From NCBI RefSeq assembly GCF_001591965.1, contig NZ_BCVX01000001.1, positions 310,001 through 374,000 on the forward strand: a stretch of 64,000 bases of DNA, in the 5' to 3' direction. Shown here piece after piece: positions 25,885-35,488 of the stretch (position 1 is its first letter; each line of letters begins with the position of its first letter). Made by a program: the position numbers and the translations under genes. Under the pieces are notes generated by a model, which saw only the letters and a list, made by a program, of their open reading frames with translations, was not told the origin of the DNA and did no database searches. The stretch comes from Lysinibacillus odysseyi 34hs-1 = NBRC 100172 (GTDB lineage: Bacteria > Bacillota > Bacilli > Bacillales_A > Planococcaceae).

Positions 25885-26522
25885 TCGTTCACCAACTTTT
25901 GGATATCCATTTTTCGTATGTAGTGATCACTCACCTATATAACAATTGTAAAGCAAAAAAGTATACAGCTTTTTACAAATTTATATTAAAAAGAGAAATA
26001 TACAGCTAAACGCATGTAATGTATATGGTCTGGCGGCTGATGTAAATGAAGGATCCATATTAAAGTTTTCCTCGATAGAAAGCAGCTACTTCTCCCCATT
26101 TACTATGTACAGTTGTCTCGCACGCAACGTCATACCCATACATAAGATAAGAAAGTGATACCACCTGAAAAAAGGACTTCTAAATACCAAACAAAAATGC
26201 TGCATATGTAATGACCGCCAATATTAAGCTGACTGTTCAGGAAAGTAATCAACTTGGCACTTTTTGGTTTGAGCCATACATTCTCTGAAAGTACGTGATG
26301 TATATGAACATAAAATGAGCAATCAGCTTAATCTATACAGCAATTCACCCTCCATTTAGACGGCATACAAAAGAATCGCTATTACACAAAGCGTCTCTCT
26401 TTAGCGAACGTTCCTCATCTCCATATATTTCATAATGGTTTCGTACGTTTCCATTACCATTTAGATAGTTAAAACTACGTGAGATAGTGATGCATGAAAA
26501 TTTATAAAGGGAGTGAGTAAAT
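25885..26522. other. Intergenic stretch between the sigma operon and ytaF
   Basis: AT-rich. The left end must hold the sigma operon promoter. I see no convincing gene; short frames over 26345-26581 are antisense to ytaF and not protein-like. AAAGGGAG at 26506-26513 is the ytaF ribosome binding site. Confidence 0.4.
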
Positions 26523-27158
26523 ATAAATGATTTAGTAGCTTTACTGCTTTTAGGATTTGCAGTGAGTCTTGATAGTTTCACAGTCGGGTTAACTTATGGG
26601 ATGCGCAAAGTAACAATCCCGTTCAAATCATTTATCATTATTTCATCCTGTACGTTTCTCGTATTGCTCCTTGCGATGGGGCTTGGTTCATTTATTGAGC
26701 TGTTTATATCGTATGAAGCCGGGGAGAGAATCGGCGGAATTATCCTGATCGGGATCGGTATTTGGGTGTTATACCAATTCATCACTTCCCAACGGAGTGC
26801 GCATGAGCCGGCATCTGATTACAAAATTATCGAATTTGAAATCAAACCATTTGCCATCATGATAAAAATCCTGAAAAAACCGATGGAAGCCGATTTTGAT
26901 AAGTCAGGAAAAATCAGCGGAATAGAAGCTTTGTTTTTAGGGCTTGCGCTGTCACTAGATTCCTTTGGTGCGGGAATTGGCGCAGCATTAATTGACTTGC
27001 CCCCTATTTTATTCTCTATCGTTGTCACGATCTCCAGTGCCATTTTTGTTATAGCCGGTATCCATATAGGAAAAATCTTTAGAAGTGTAACATGGATGAA
27101 AAACCTTCCCCTGCTTCCGGGGATCGCTTTAATATTGATTGGTCTCTTTAAAATGTAA
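26523..27158 (+). CDS. ytaF: Sporulation membrane protein YtaF (MntP-related)
   Basis: About 211 residues, two copies of a three-helix unit: LLLLGFAVSLDSFTVGLTYG near the start and LFLGLALSLDSFGAGIGAAL later. The paired SLDSF aspartates match the metal-site positions of MntP manganese exporters. In B. subtilis ytaF is a sporulation gene. The homologous N-terminus lies upstream of the first GTG (26562); in that region the only candidate initiator is ATA at 26523, nine bases after AAAGGGAG, with an in-frame TGA before it. The start is therefore non-standard or mutated. Confidence 0.8.
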   Translation: MNDLVALLLLGFAVSLDSFTVGLTYGMRKVTIPFKSFIIISSCTFLVLLLAMGLGSFIELFISYEAGERIGGIILIGIGIWVLYQFITSQRSAHEPASDYKIIEFEIKPFAIMIKILKKPMEADFDKSGKISGIEALFLGLALSLDSFGAGIGAALIDLPPILFSIVVTISSAIFVIAGIHIGKIFRSVTWMKNLPLLPGIALILIGLFKM

Positions 27159-27182
27159 CTTTATAGACTGTCTGTTTTGTCA

Positions 27183-27216
27183 AAAAGAGCGCTAATTTCA
27201 TATTATCGCTCTTTTA
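27183..27216 (+). terminator. Terminator of ytaF
   Basis: AAAAGAGCG (27183-27191) pairs with CGCTCTTTT (27207-27215). Confidence 0.75.
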
Positions 27217-27393
27217 GATTTAGAGAAAAAAGAAGTGTCATAAATAGTATATTTTGAAGGCAGCAACCATACATTTGGTTATATTGAATGATCCAATCGG
27301 ATAGGACATGGTCAAATAAACGGCTATAGCAGCTACATGAATCTTCCGGTTAAAGTATAAATCATTCATATAGACCGATGGAGGGGTTTTCTA

Positions 27394-29991
27394 ATGGATG
27401 CGACACAATACTACCGAGCCTCTGCCCAAGAGGTAATGAAGAAATTGGACGTCACACCTCAAGGATTATCAGAATTTGAAGTTCAATTAAGGCACAAAGA
27501 GCACGGGTACAATGAATTAAAAGAGAGCAAACAAAAGAATGCGGTGCAGGTTTTTTTAGAGCAATTCCAGGATTTTTTAGTCATTATTCTAATAATGGCA
27601 GCTGTTATTTCCATCTTTCTTGGGGATGTTGAAAGTTCCATCGTCATCATAGTAGTCATTGTTTTAAACTCTATTTTAGGAACAGTGCAGCATATAAAGG
27701 CTGAAAAGTCATTAAACAGCCTAAAAGCAATGGCCGCCCCTATCGCAAAAGTAATGCGGAACGGTGAAATACTTGAAATCCCATCAAGAGAGGTTATTGT
27801 AGGAGATCTTCTTATTTTAGAAGCCGGGGATTATATTAGTGCAGATGGCCGTATATTGGAAAGCTATGGGCTGCAAATCAACGAAAGCTCACTGACAGGT
27901 GAATCGCTGGCTATTGATAAAATGGCCCACATTATTAATGAAACAGATGTTGCCCTTGGCGATAAGAAAAATATGGTCTTTTCAGGAAGCTTTGTGACAA
28001 AGGGCCGTGGACAAGCAATCGTTACGTCTATCGGAATGAATACGGAAATTGGAAAAATTGCCAGTTTACTGGATAGCGCCAAGGAAAAGAAAACACCCCT
28101 TCAGCAAAGCCTGGATAACTTCGGGAAACGGCTTGCATTCGGGATTATACTTATCTGCCTTATTATTTTCGGGCTGGATATTTTACGCGGACGTGAGCTA
28201 GTCGATTCCTTTATGTTTGCCGTTTCGTTAGCCGTTGCAGCCATTCCGGAGGCATTAAGCTCGATTGTAACAATCGTGCTGGCATTCGGCACGCAAAACA
28301 TGGCAAAGCAAAATGCAATTATGCGTAAATTGCCTGCCGTCGAAAGTCTCGGCAGTGTCTCTATCATTTGCTCCGATAAAACAGGTACACTGACACAAAA
28401 TAAAATGACTGTGCAAAAAATGTATATAAGTGAAGGAATATTCCACCATGATCAACTGCAAACAAAAAATCCACTTCATAAAAAGCTTCTCGATATGGCT
28501 TTATTATGTAATGATTCGATTCTTTCTGATGACAAACAAATCGGAGATCCGACAGAATTGGCGCTTGTCAATTTAGGCCATCAGTATGACATGAATGAGC
28601 AAATAACTCGAGGCCTTCATCAGCGTGTCGGTGAAGTACCATTTGATTCTGCCCGCAAGCTGATGAGTACAGTTAACCGCATGGGTACCCGCAATATTAT
28701 GATTACAAAAGGGGCAGTCGATATTTTGCTGCCGCGCATTCGAAAGATCGAAACGTCTAAAGGAGCCATGAGCATTACAGAGCAGCAGCTTGAAAGCATC
28801 AAGCGGGCAACCCATACGTTTTCTAGTGAGGGACTACGAGTACTTGCCATAGCTTACAAAGATGTCGTCTCCCCTCGCATCAGCACTGAAGATGAAAATA
28901 ATTATACATTCGTTGGATTAATAGCGATGATGGACCCGCCGCGTGAGGAATCTGCCCAGGCCATTGCGGATTGTATCGAAGCAGGCATCAAGCCGGTAAT
29001 GATTACAGGTGACCATAAAATCACAGCCACGGCTATTGCAAAGCAAATCGGTATTTTAAAGGATCCGTCAGAAGCAATGGAAGGCGTAGAGATTGAAAGA
29101 TTAACAGATGAAGAACTGCAAAATAAAGTAGAAAAGATATCCGTCTATGCCCGAGTCTCACCGGAGCACAAAATCCGGATTGTAAAGGCTTGGCAGGAAA
29201 AAGGACATGTTGTGGCCATGACGGGGGATGGTGTAAATGATGCCCCTGCCCTAAAACAGGCAAACATCGGTGTTGCGATGGGTATTACCGGAACTGAAGT
29301 CGCAAAGGATGCTTCCTCGATGATTTTAACCGATGATAATTTCTTAACGATTGTCAAAGCCATCTCAAATGGCCGCAGTATTTATGCTAACATCCGCAAT
29401 GCAATTAAGTTTTTATTATCCGGTAATGCAGGTGCTATTTTAGTCGTACTGTATGCTACACTGCTGGCTCTGCCGGTTCCATTCGCTCCTGTTCATTTAT
29501 TATTTATTAACTTACTGACAGACAGCTTACCGGCGATTGCGATTGGACTCGAGCCGCACAACAAAAAACTGATGAAGGAAAAACCGCGTAATATCCAAGA
29601 GCCATTACTAAACAAAAAGTTTGCCACCCAGGTAGGATTAGAGGGGCTTATAATCGCAGCGGTAACGATCATCGCTTTCCAAATCGGCTTATCATCCGGT
29701 GATCCACTAACAGGCAGTACAATGGCCTTTGCTACACTATGTTTAGCGCGGCTGTTCCACGGCTTCAACTGCCGCTCGGATCAATCCATCTTTAAGCTCG
29801 GTCTTTTCTCCAACATCTTTGTATGGATTGCCTTTTTACTAGGCTTATCTCTGTTGAATGCCGTACTAATTGCAGGCTGGTTTGAGGTTGCTACATTAAA
29901 CCATGCCCAATTGCTCGCAGTGTATGGATTAGCGTTCATTCCATTGGTTATTATTCAGCTGGAGAGAGTATTCTTCGGGAAAGATGAATAA
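27394..29991 (+). CDS. Calcium-type P-type ATPase (P2A)
   Basis: 865 residues. N-terminal cation-ATPase domain, then the actuator loop TGES (168-171), helix 4 IPEAL with the ion-binding Glu (285-287 region), phosphorylation motif CSDKTGTLT (Asp328), KGAVDIL in the nucleotide domain, hinge TGDGVNDAPAL, and helix 6 NLLTDSLPAIAIG with the Asn/Asp pair that binds calcium in SERCA and Listeria LMCA1. It exports Ca2+ (possibly with other divalent ions) at the cost of ATP. Bacillus YloB is the nearest known role. Own terminator follows. Confidence 0.9.
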   Translation: MDATQYYRASAQEVMKKLDVTPQGLSEFEVQLRHKEHGYNELKESKQKNAVQVFLEQFQDFLVIILIMAAVISIFLGDVESSIVIIVVIVLNSILGTVQHIKAEKSLNSLKAMAAPIAKVMRNGEILEIPSREVIVGDLLILEAGDYISADGRILESYGLQINESSLTGESLAIDKMAHIINETDVALGDKKNMVFSGSFVTKGRGQAIVTSIGMNTEIGKIASLLDSAKEKKTPLQQSLDNFGKRLAFGIILICLIIFGLDILRGRELVDSFMFAVSLAVAAIPEALSSIVTIVLAFGTQNMAKQNAIMRKLPAVESLGSVSIICSDKTGTLTQNKMTVQKMYISEGIFHHDQLQTKNPLHKKLLDMALLCNDSILSDDKQIGDPTELALVNLGHQYDMNEQITRGLHQRVGEVPFDSARKLMSTVNRMGTRNIMITKGAVDILLPRIRKIETSKGAMSITEQQLESIKRATHTFSSEGLRVLAIAYKDVVSPRISTEDENNYTFVGLIAMMDPPREESAQAIADCIEAGIKPVMITGDHKITATAIAKQIGILKDPSEAMEGVEIERLTDEELQNKVEKISVYARVSPEHKIRIVKAWQEKGHVVAMTGDGVNDAPALKQANIGVAMGITGTEVAKDASSMILTDDNFLTIVKAISNGRSIYANIRNAIKFLLSGNAGAILVVLYATLLALPVPFAPVHLLFINLLTDSLPAIAIGLEPHNKKLMKEKPRNIQEPLLNKKFATQVGLEGLIIAAVTIIAFQIGLSSGDPLTGSTMAFATLCLARLFHGFNCRSDQSIFKLGLFSNIFVWIAFLLGLSLLNAVLIAGWFEVATLNHAQLLAVYGLAFIPLVIIQLERVFFGKDE

Positions 29992-30034
29992 TGGTGACTT
30001 GCCGATTTTGTAAATACCAATTCAAAAGATGATG

Positions 30035-30068
30035 AAAGGCGCTGGCTTTATAGGTCAGCGCCTTTTTT
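30035..30068 (+). terminator. Terminator of the P-type ATPase gene
   Basis: AAAGGCGCTG (30035-30044) pairs with CAGCGCCTTT (30056-30065), then T. Confidence 0.9.
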
Positions 30069-30144
30069 CATTAGGTGTCGAGGCATTACGAAAAAGGCCT
30101 GCCAGAGAGCTCCCTTTGCCAAACCTTCTTTCCAGAAATAACAG

Positions 30145-30612
30145 CTATATGGCAACGTCCTGATATCCTACTGTACTTACCTTTTCATCGAGCAAACGAA
30201 TTCCTACTCCATTTTCTTCATCCCATGTACAATCAAATGACAGCCCAATATCGCGCTCGTCATAAATATCTCCGTATGGAACCGTAATACCTACTAAGTT
30301 TATTTTTTCAAGCAGTTGCTCCGTCGTTTCAATAGCGGCATATTCTTCGTTATACGCGACATCATACCCTAGCTCATGCCTTTTTTGTTTATAATAATCT
30401 AAGATTGGCTGTAACAAATGGTACTGTAGCTGCTCCCATTTTTGCATGAGTGCTTTATAGGCTGCATATTGTTCTTCATCAAACTTGCCGTCCTCTTCGC
30501 CGTCTATCGTAAGAGCGATCTCTGCTTCTTTTCCGCAAAATCCAATCGTAGTATACCGAAACCACATTAGTTCATAATCAAGCGCCCCAAATACAGCATC
30601 ATTTACCCACAC
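30145..30612 (-). CDS. DUF6985-like protein
   Basis: 155 residues, acidic, soluble. The ending DCTWDEENGVGIRLLDEKVSTVGYQDVAI matches the conserved tail of the DUF6985/DUF2004-like group (WDxExGxGxR...VGxQDxA). These proteins occur beside polymorphic toxin and immunity genes, but their role is unknown. GTG start with GAGGGG eight bases upstream. It stands alone between the ATPase terminator and the oxidoreductase. Confidence 0.65.
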   Translation of the reverse strand: MWVNDAVFGALDYELMWFRYTTIGFCGKEAEIALTIDGEEDGKFDEEQYAAYKALMQKWEQLQYHLLQPILDYYKQKRHELGYDVAYNEEYAAIETTEQLLEKINLVGITVPYGDIYDERDIGLSFDCTWDEENGVGIRLLDEKVSTVGYQDVAI

Positions 30613-30851
30613 AGTAACATCCCCTCTTCCTGTTGAATACGTTTATCTCTTCTGCACTTACATGCCAAATATAGGGATAGTATTAGCTTACTATGCAAAG
30701 ACCTATGGCACAATCTCATGAAGAAGACTTCGTTCTTTTTATATGGAGACATCAAATATAGTGTCGAAAAGATGTTTATCACTATCGTATTTGTTACTAT
30801 CTTTTGGATTACAAACTCCGTCACACTTTGCATCTCTTGCGGATAAAAATC

Positions 30852-31391
30852 TTATTGTAATTCTTTTCTTAGATGCTCCGCTGCAGCCAGTGCTTTTAAG
30901 TCGTGTGAAATATCCCCTGGTCTGTTACCTTCTCCAATAATATATCCTTCAAAAGACGTCCCAATAAAATCAAAGATATGCTGGAACTGCTGAATCATCG
31001 GCAGACCTTTAACGTATGGTTCATCCCCGCCCACGGCAATGACGTATGCCTTTTTGGAAGCCATCATAGTCTTGAAGTCAGGGTAATTTGGGTCTCTTAA
31101 AGTCTGTGACCACCGATCCACAAAGTTTTTCATTATGCCTGTCATGCTATACCAATAAATCGGGGTAGAAAAAATTAGAATATCGTGTGGAAGAATGCGA
31201 TCAATGATGGAGTTATAATCATCGTTTACCTCTGGAAACCCCTCTTCAGCATGCCGTTTATCTAGTATAGGTTCAATCAAATAATCCTTCAGATATACCT
31301 CTTCGACGGCTAACCCTTCAGTTGCTAGCTTTGTTAATGTTTCTACATTTCCATTCGCCCGGTTTCCCCCGTAAATAATTGCTATTGTCAT
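30852..31391 (-). CDS. Flavodoxin-fold NAD(P)H-dependent oxidoreductase
   Basis: 179 residues. The FMN-binding phosphate loop is at IIYGGNRANGNVETL, and STPIYWYSMTGIMKNFVDRW is the second flavin-contact block of the NADPH-dependent FMN reductase family. It probably reduces quinones or other small electrophiles with bound FMN. Divergent from a LysR-type gene across 137 bases, so that regulator is the likely controller. Confidence 0.87.
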   Translation of the reverse strand: MTIAIIYGGNRANGNVETLTKLATEGLAVEEVYLKDYLIEPILDKRHAEEGFPEVNDDYNSIIDRILPHDILIFSTPIYWYSMTGIMKNFVDRWSQTLRDPNYPDFKTMMASKKAYVIAVGGDEPYVKGLPMIQQFQHIFDFIGTSFEGYIIGEGNRPGDISHDLKALAAAEHLRKELQ

Positions 31392-31528
31392 GTTGATAAG
31401 CTCCTTTTCCTTAAGTATGTTGCTATTGTTCTTTGAATAATAATATTTTATGATATATGGATAAATCGATAAAGACGATTATTTCGATTGAATAAATCAA
31501 AAAAAGCGATTTAAAAGAGGCTGATAAA

Positions 31529-32422
31529 ATGGAAATTAAACAATTGATTACATTCAAACAGGCTGCAGAAAATCTGAACTTTACTCAAACGGCAAAATTA
31601 TTGAATTTTGCGCAATCAAGTGTGACGGCTCAAATCAAAAGCCTGGAAGATGAAATTGGTAAACCTTTATTTGAGCGTTTAGGGAAACGACTCGTTTTAA
31701 CAGAAGCAGGACAGCAATTTAAAATATATGCTGAAAAAATGATTAATTTAAGCAATGAAGCAATCTCGGCTGTAAACGGAGAAGAAGAATTAACGGGCAC
31801 CCTCACGATAGGTGCTCAGGAGAGTCAGTGCACTTATCGATTACCGCTAATTTTGAAAGAGTTCAAGGCTGCATTTCCAAAAGTAAAACTTGTATTTAAA
31901 CCCGCTCATTCTGACGAAATGGCAAGAAAACATCTGATGGAAGGATTATTGGATGTTGCCTTTATTATGGATAAAAAAAAGCCTGAGGGATCGTTAAAAG
32001 TAGAGCAGCTAATGAAGGAAGAGTTAAAATTAGTTGCAGCACCACACCAATTTATATCAGCGTTTTCGCTAGATGACCTAAAACATGAAACGCTTTTACT
32101 TACAGAGGCTGGATGTTCCTACCGAAGCATGTTCGAAGAATCCTTGCATTCTCTAGGAATATATCCACTGGATAAAATAGAATTTTCCAGTGTAGAGGCT
32201 ATCAAGCAATGTGTCATTGCAGGACTGGGTGTAGCCCTGCTCCCTGAGATGGTGGTGAAAAAAGAGATTGGAGAGGGACGGTTACAGGAATTACCGTGGG
32301 GACCTTTTTCCTCTTCGCTATATACTCAAATTGCTTGGCACAAGGATAAACTAGTAACACAGCCTTTAGATGAATTTATTAACTTGACTCGCAAGGTATT
32401 TGCATCTGATTGTTTAAAGTAA
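31529..32422 (+). CDS. LysR family transcriptional regulator
   Basis: 297 residues. N-terminal winged helix (LITFKQAAENLNFTQTAKLL, SSVTAQIKSLEDEIGKPLFER) and a C-terminal inducer-binding domain (LTIGAQESQCTYRLP, CVIAGLGVALLPEMVV). It shares a divergent promoter region with the flavodoxin-fold oxidoreductase, the standard LysR layout, and probably activates it in response to an oxidant or electrophile (inference). Confidence 0.94.
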   Translation: MEIKQLITFKQAAENLNFTQTAKLLNFAQSSVTAQIKSLEDEIGKPLFERLGKRLVLTEAGQQFKIYAEKMINLSNEAISAVNGEEELTGTLTIGAQESQCTYRLPLILKEFKAAFPKVKLVFKPAHSDEMARKHLMEGLLDVAFIMDKKKPEGSLKVEQLMKEELKLVAAPHQFISAFSLDDLKHETLLLTEAGCSYRSMFEESLHSLGIYPLDKIEFSSVEAIKQCVIAGLGVALLPEMVVKKEIGEGRLQELPWGPFSSSLYTQIAWHKDKLVTQPLDEFINLTRKVFASDCLK

Positions 32423-32567
32423 TTTACTATTTAAAAGATGATTCAATCATTAAGAGAGAGCCTTATGGAACAATCAGTTGCCGTTGTTGAATAAAACATA
32501 GATTTTCGAGTGACTTTGTTGTTATATTTCTTGGGATAGAAAAGTGCCCTATATTAAATTTAAACAA

Positions 32568-32614
32568 CCATAGTTTTACCCCGGTCTAAATCTAGAGCGG
32601 GGCTATGATTTTCT
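32568..32614 (+). terminator. Probable terminator of the LysR gene
   Basis: CATAG...CCCCG pairs with CGGGG.CTATG, interrupted by TTTTA on one side; ATTTTC follows. An imperfect stem. Confidence 0.5.
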
Positions 32615-32634
32615 GGAAAACCGCAGGAGTTACT

Positions 32635-32949
32635 TCATGAAGTCTCTATATAACTTTCTGCCAAATCGATATCCTGTGTCATTTCTAACTCCGGGTATTT
32701 TCTATCTAGCCTCCTTAACGAGGCAATTAGTTTTTTACTTTGTAATTTTTCAGCTATATCTTCAAAAACCTCACTTATATAATATAAATCTTCTTTACTA
32801 CAATTCTCTAAGTACCTTATTGCCTTCTCCTCATTTTCCGAAAGAACTTCTGTTATTTCGTTCCAGCTTTTATAGATTCCATAGTCATCATTCAAATGTA
32901 ACTGTTTCCTTTTAGACAATATAACTTTCATTTTATCGGCAATATTCAT
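32635..32949 (-). CDS. Small immunity-like protein
   Basis: 104 residues, helical, acidic, with the pattern LNDDYGIYKSWNEI, YYISEVFEDIAEKLQSKK and RLDRKYPELEM. I recall similar small helical proteins among Bacillus orphan immunity genes next to SUKH proteins; the identification rests on pattern only. It is downstream of the SUKH gene at 33006 (56-base gap) and likely co-transcribed. No cognate toxin is present. Confidence 0.6.
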   Translation of the reverse strand: MNIADKMKVILSKRKQLHLNDDYGIYKSWNEITEVLSENEEKAIRYLENCSKEDLYYISEVFEDIAEKLQSKKLIASLRRLDRKYPELEMTQDIDLAESYIETS

Positions 32950-33005
32950 ATTAAACCTCCCAACTCCATCAAGATTGTTATGGAATTTTCCGACGGTACT
33001 TCACT

Positions 33006-33650
33006 TCATCGATCCTCTTCTATTTTAAGCACTTCCGCAACAGGTCCCAGCTTTTCAATAAGCTTCTTTGCTTTACCATATGGATAGCTCTCTATCAATG
33101 TATACGGAAGATTTTTTGAAGCTTTCAATAGGTCTGCCGGAGAAATTTTAATCCCTAGAATAGTTTTTATCTTTACCAAATCTTTTAAGCCCTCACTCGG
33201 GGCATTCACCAGCACTATTTTACAATGTTCCGGCATATCAACTAGTAATTTCTCATCCGACACATCAATAAAACCATCGTTCACCCATTTACTAAAATCC
33301 GGGGTGATCACCTCAGCGTGGTTCGGATTCATATCTCCGCTATCAACGACTAACACTTCTTTTTTGTTTTGCTGAGTATGCATTAAGAATACGTTTCCTC
33401 CGCCGTCATCCCCCACGGCAATAGTACCCGGAGCATATTTATCCACTTCCCACGTTTCATTTCTTTCCAAAATATCTTCTGTTCCATAAATGAATATTCC
33501 GCTATCAATTGAAAGCCCATTTGTATGCCTTAACAGCTCTTTGTAGTCATCAGGTAAGTTTATGCATAATCGACTTTCCACTTCATGAATATCAGCTTCG
33601 CTGGCTGCTCCATTTTTTGTTAATCCTGCAATACCGGATAAATCTATCAT
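33006..33650 (-). CDS. SMI1/KNR4 (SUKH) family immunity-type protein
   Basis: 214 residues. SUKH core: CINLPDDYKELLRHTNGLSI, then GTIAVGDDGGGNVFLMHT, followed by a second region of about 80 residues (KIKTILGIKISPADLLKASK) that looks like the ribosomal L7/L12-like C-terminal module sometimes fused to SUKH. Probably the immunity protein to a contact-dependent toxin, kept as an orphan. Confidence 0.82.
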   Translation of the reverse strand: MIDLSGIAGLTKNGAASEADIHEVESRLCINLPDDYKELLRHTNGLSIDSGIFIYGTEDILERNETWEVDKYAPGTIAVGDDGGGNVFLMHTQQNKKEVLVVDSGDMNPNHAEVITPDFSKWVNDGFIDVSDEKLLVDMPEHCKIVLVNAPSEGLKDLVKIKTILGIKISPADLLKASKNLPYTLIESYPYGKAKKLIEKLGPVAEVLKIEEDR

Positions 33651-33780
33651 TTATAAAGCCTCCTATACGTTCAAGTTACTTCGTATCCTTCTTTACTTTT
33701 AGAATAGCTTAAGTGCTAATTACTATTATTATAAGTAATTCTAAGTCCCCCCTGACAGTTAATTTCCTTTTTTATTAATA

Positions 33781-33820
33781 AAAAATAGCACTTGCTGTCT
33801 TTAGCAGACAATCAGGTGCT
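33781..33820 (-). terminator. Terminator downstream of the 34037 gene
   Basis: Nested stem AGCAC/GTGCT and TGTCT/AGACA (33787-33820) with a T run on the minus strand. A related, decayed sequence sharing CAATCAGGTGCTAA occurs near 34557-34571. Confidence 0.7.
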
Positions 33821-34036
33821 AACTTCACTTGATTATTTTTTAATAAACTTTTGAACACAAACTTCGACAACCAAAAATTAGTATATGGAATCCTTGTAAA
33901 TCTGTATAATTCACTTTAATTCTAATTACCAGGAAGTAGTCACTACTAGTTGAATGGGCATAAAAATATGTCGAGTAGATTCATCTCACTCAATATATAA
34001 GAACAACCGCCTTTTCCCAACTTCTTACTAAAGGCA

Positions 34037-34477
34037 CTAGAAGATTACTCCAAAACTAACATTCTCAAAACTCAAGTATGCATTACAAATAGTTGAAATA
34101 TAATAAGGCTTGATTGCTTCGATTTCTCTCCTTGTAATAAATAATCCAAATACAGATATATCATTACAGTTCTTTTCAAATAATTGTATCTCTACGTCCG
34201 TATCGTCATTTGCAACTATTATCTCAACATCTTGATTAATTAACTGCATTGCTTTTACGTGAATATTAATTAACTTATCAATTTCTTTAAAAACATTTTC
34301 CTTGCGAAATTCTATATCAATTATATCAAAGTCTGTTTCAAAATATTTTCGATCCTCATACTTATAGCTATTCACTTCAATATTTTCAGCATATTCTTTT
34401 GCGAATAAATGACGTATGATTGCTATTTCTTGTTTCTTTATTTCTTTTATCGAGAGATAAGTATTTACTAATCTCAC
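34037..34477 (-). CDS. Hypothetical protein in the orphan-immunity cluster
   Basis: 146 residues, soluble, AT-rich coding, rich in Ile, Glu and Asn. No motif recognised. The stretch VEIIVANDDTDVEIQLFEKN is strand-like; the C-terminus YLSFENVSFGVIF is hydrophobic. Its low GC, lack of homology cues and position between a SUKH gene and another orphan suggest it is also an immunity protein (inference from context only). A terminator with a nested stem follows. Confidence 0.5.
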   Translation of the reverse strand: MRLVNTYLSIKEIKKQEIAIIRHLFAKEYAENIEVNSYKYEDRKYFETDFDIIDIEFRKENVFKEIDKLINIHVKAMQLINQDVEIIVANDDTDVEIQLFEKNCNDISVFGLFITRREIEAIKPYYISTICNAYLSFENVSFGVIF

Positions 34478-34618
34478 TACTTAATTCCCCCAGTCTACAT
34501 TAGAAATTAAAACAGTGACATACCCTGGATTCAATTTCCCCTACTGCTTTTAGCTGTCAATCAGGTGCTAAGCTGGATTTTTCTATCTATATTCGTTTAA
34601 GTTATTCATCTACCAACA

Positions 34619-34927
34619 TTAAGATTCTATAGTCGTCCGATCAACAAAGCTATGGTTCTCTCTAATCACCATTCGGGAAAAACGTCTTCCTGCTCTCTTA
34701 AAAAAGAAATCATCTGCAAAACAATTTGAATCTATAGGTGAAATCTGGTTGATTACCTCATGTTTTTTATCATATTCAATCCGTCCCATCGTATTCTCAT
34801 TCGGTCCATAAAAGTAAACAACCCTATCCTCATCTTCAAACTCCTTTATCGTTAATACAAAAACTGCCACAATTCTTCGCTCCTTGAGTTTTCTCGCTTG
34901 AAAAGTGTTACACAAAAACAATTTCAT
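34619..34927 (-). CDS. Hypothetical protein in the orphan-immunity cluster
   Basis: 102 residues, basic, with alternating strand-like segments (IVAVFVLTIKEFEDEDRVVYF) and a C-terminal basic patch (FKRAGRRFSRMVIRENHSF). No family recognised. Low GC like its neighbours. The first ATG has only a weak upstream AGGGGA-type sequence. Could be a complete small gene or a fragment. Confidence 0.45.
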   Translation of the reverse strand: MKLFLCNTFQARKLKERRIVAVFVLTIKEFEDEDRVVYFYGPNENTMGRIEYDKKHEVINQISPIDSNCFADDFFFKRAGRRFSRMVIRENHSFVDRTTIES

Positions 34928-35125
34928 CTTGAGTATTTCCCCTCAAAACATTCAGTAAATAAGCGGAGATACAAATGATTTCCAAGCTGCCACCACACCT
35001 TATCTTTTGCAATTTGATTTTACTTACTCAGCACTTCGGAAATACGGCGAAATGTTTACGTTTCAACTCCAGAATTCATCTTATCTATAAATTTTATTTT
35101 TCTCATAGCCGCTAATCTATTTGTA

Positions 35126-35488
35126 TTATTTCCACCAATTAGCAGTAATTTGTTTTAAGTTTAATTCAATAAACTCAATAACTTCTTTATAATCATTTGA
35201 TATAAATTCACGAATAGGATGTTCCCAGTCTGAATCTTTCATAATTAATACTAGGTAATGGCCCTCAGTGGAAATGTCAGGGTACCACCCCAAGTTTAAT
35301 GTTAGCGATGCTCTCTCATGATGGAATTACAATAAACTATCGGTAAACATAAACCAACGATCATCATCTGTATCTAAAGTCTGTGGATCTATTTCCTAGA
35401 ACTTATTAAAGTGAACACTCCATCTTTCCTTTATTCTTAACGGATGAACACTAACTTCTGGAACATCCAACTTAACATAGTTCCTCAT
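35126..35488 (-). pseudogene. Immunity-like gene with two nonsense codons
   Basis: One continuous frame of 120 codons from ATG 35488 (GAGG eight bases upstream) to TAA 35126 is broken by TAG at codon 31 (35396-35398) and TAA at codon 54 (35327-35329), with no frameshift. Both sides are clearly protein-like: VHPLRIKERWSVHFNKF, then EIDPQTLDTDDDRWFMFTDS, then LGWYPDISTEGHYLVLIMKD and a C-terminus ending ANWWK. A recently inactivated gene of the orphan immunity cluster. Confidence 0.75.

Noticed and set aside
26345-26581. 78-codon minus-strand open frame
   Set aside because: Antisense to the start of ytaF, no ribosome binding site, low-complexity composition.
35001-35095. Short minus-strand frames between the pseudogene and the 34619 gene
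   Set aside because: A start and a protein-like stretch exist but are broken by a stop after 16 codons; too little to call.
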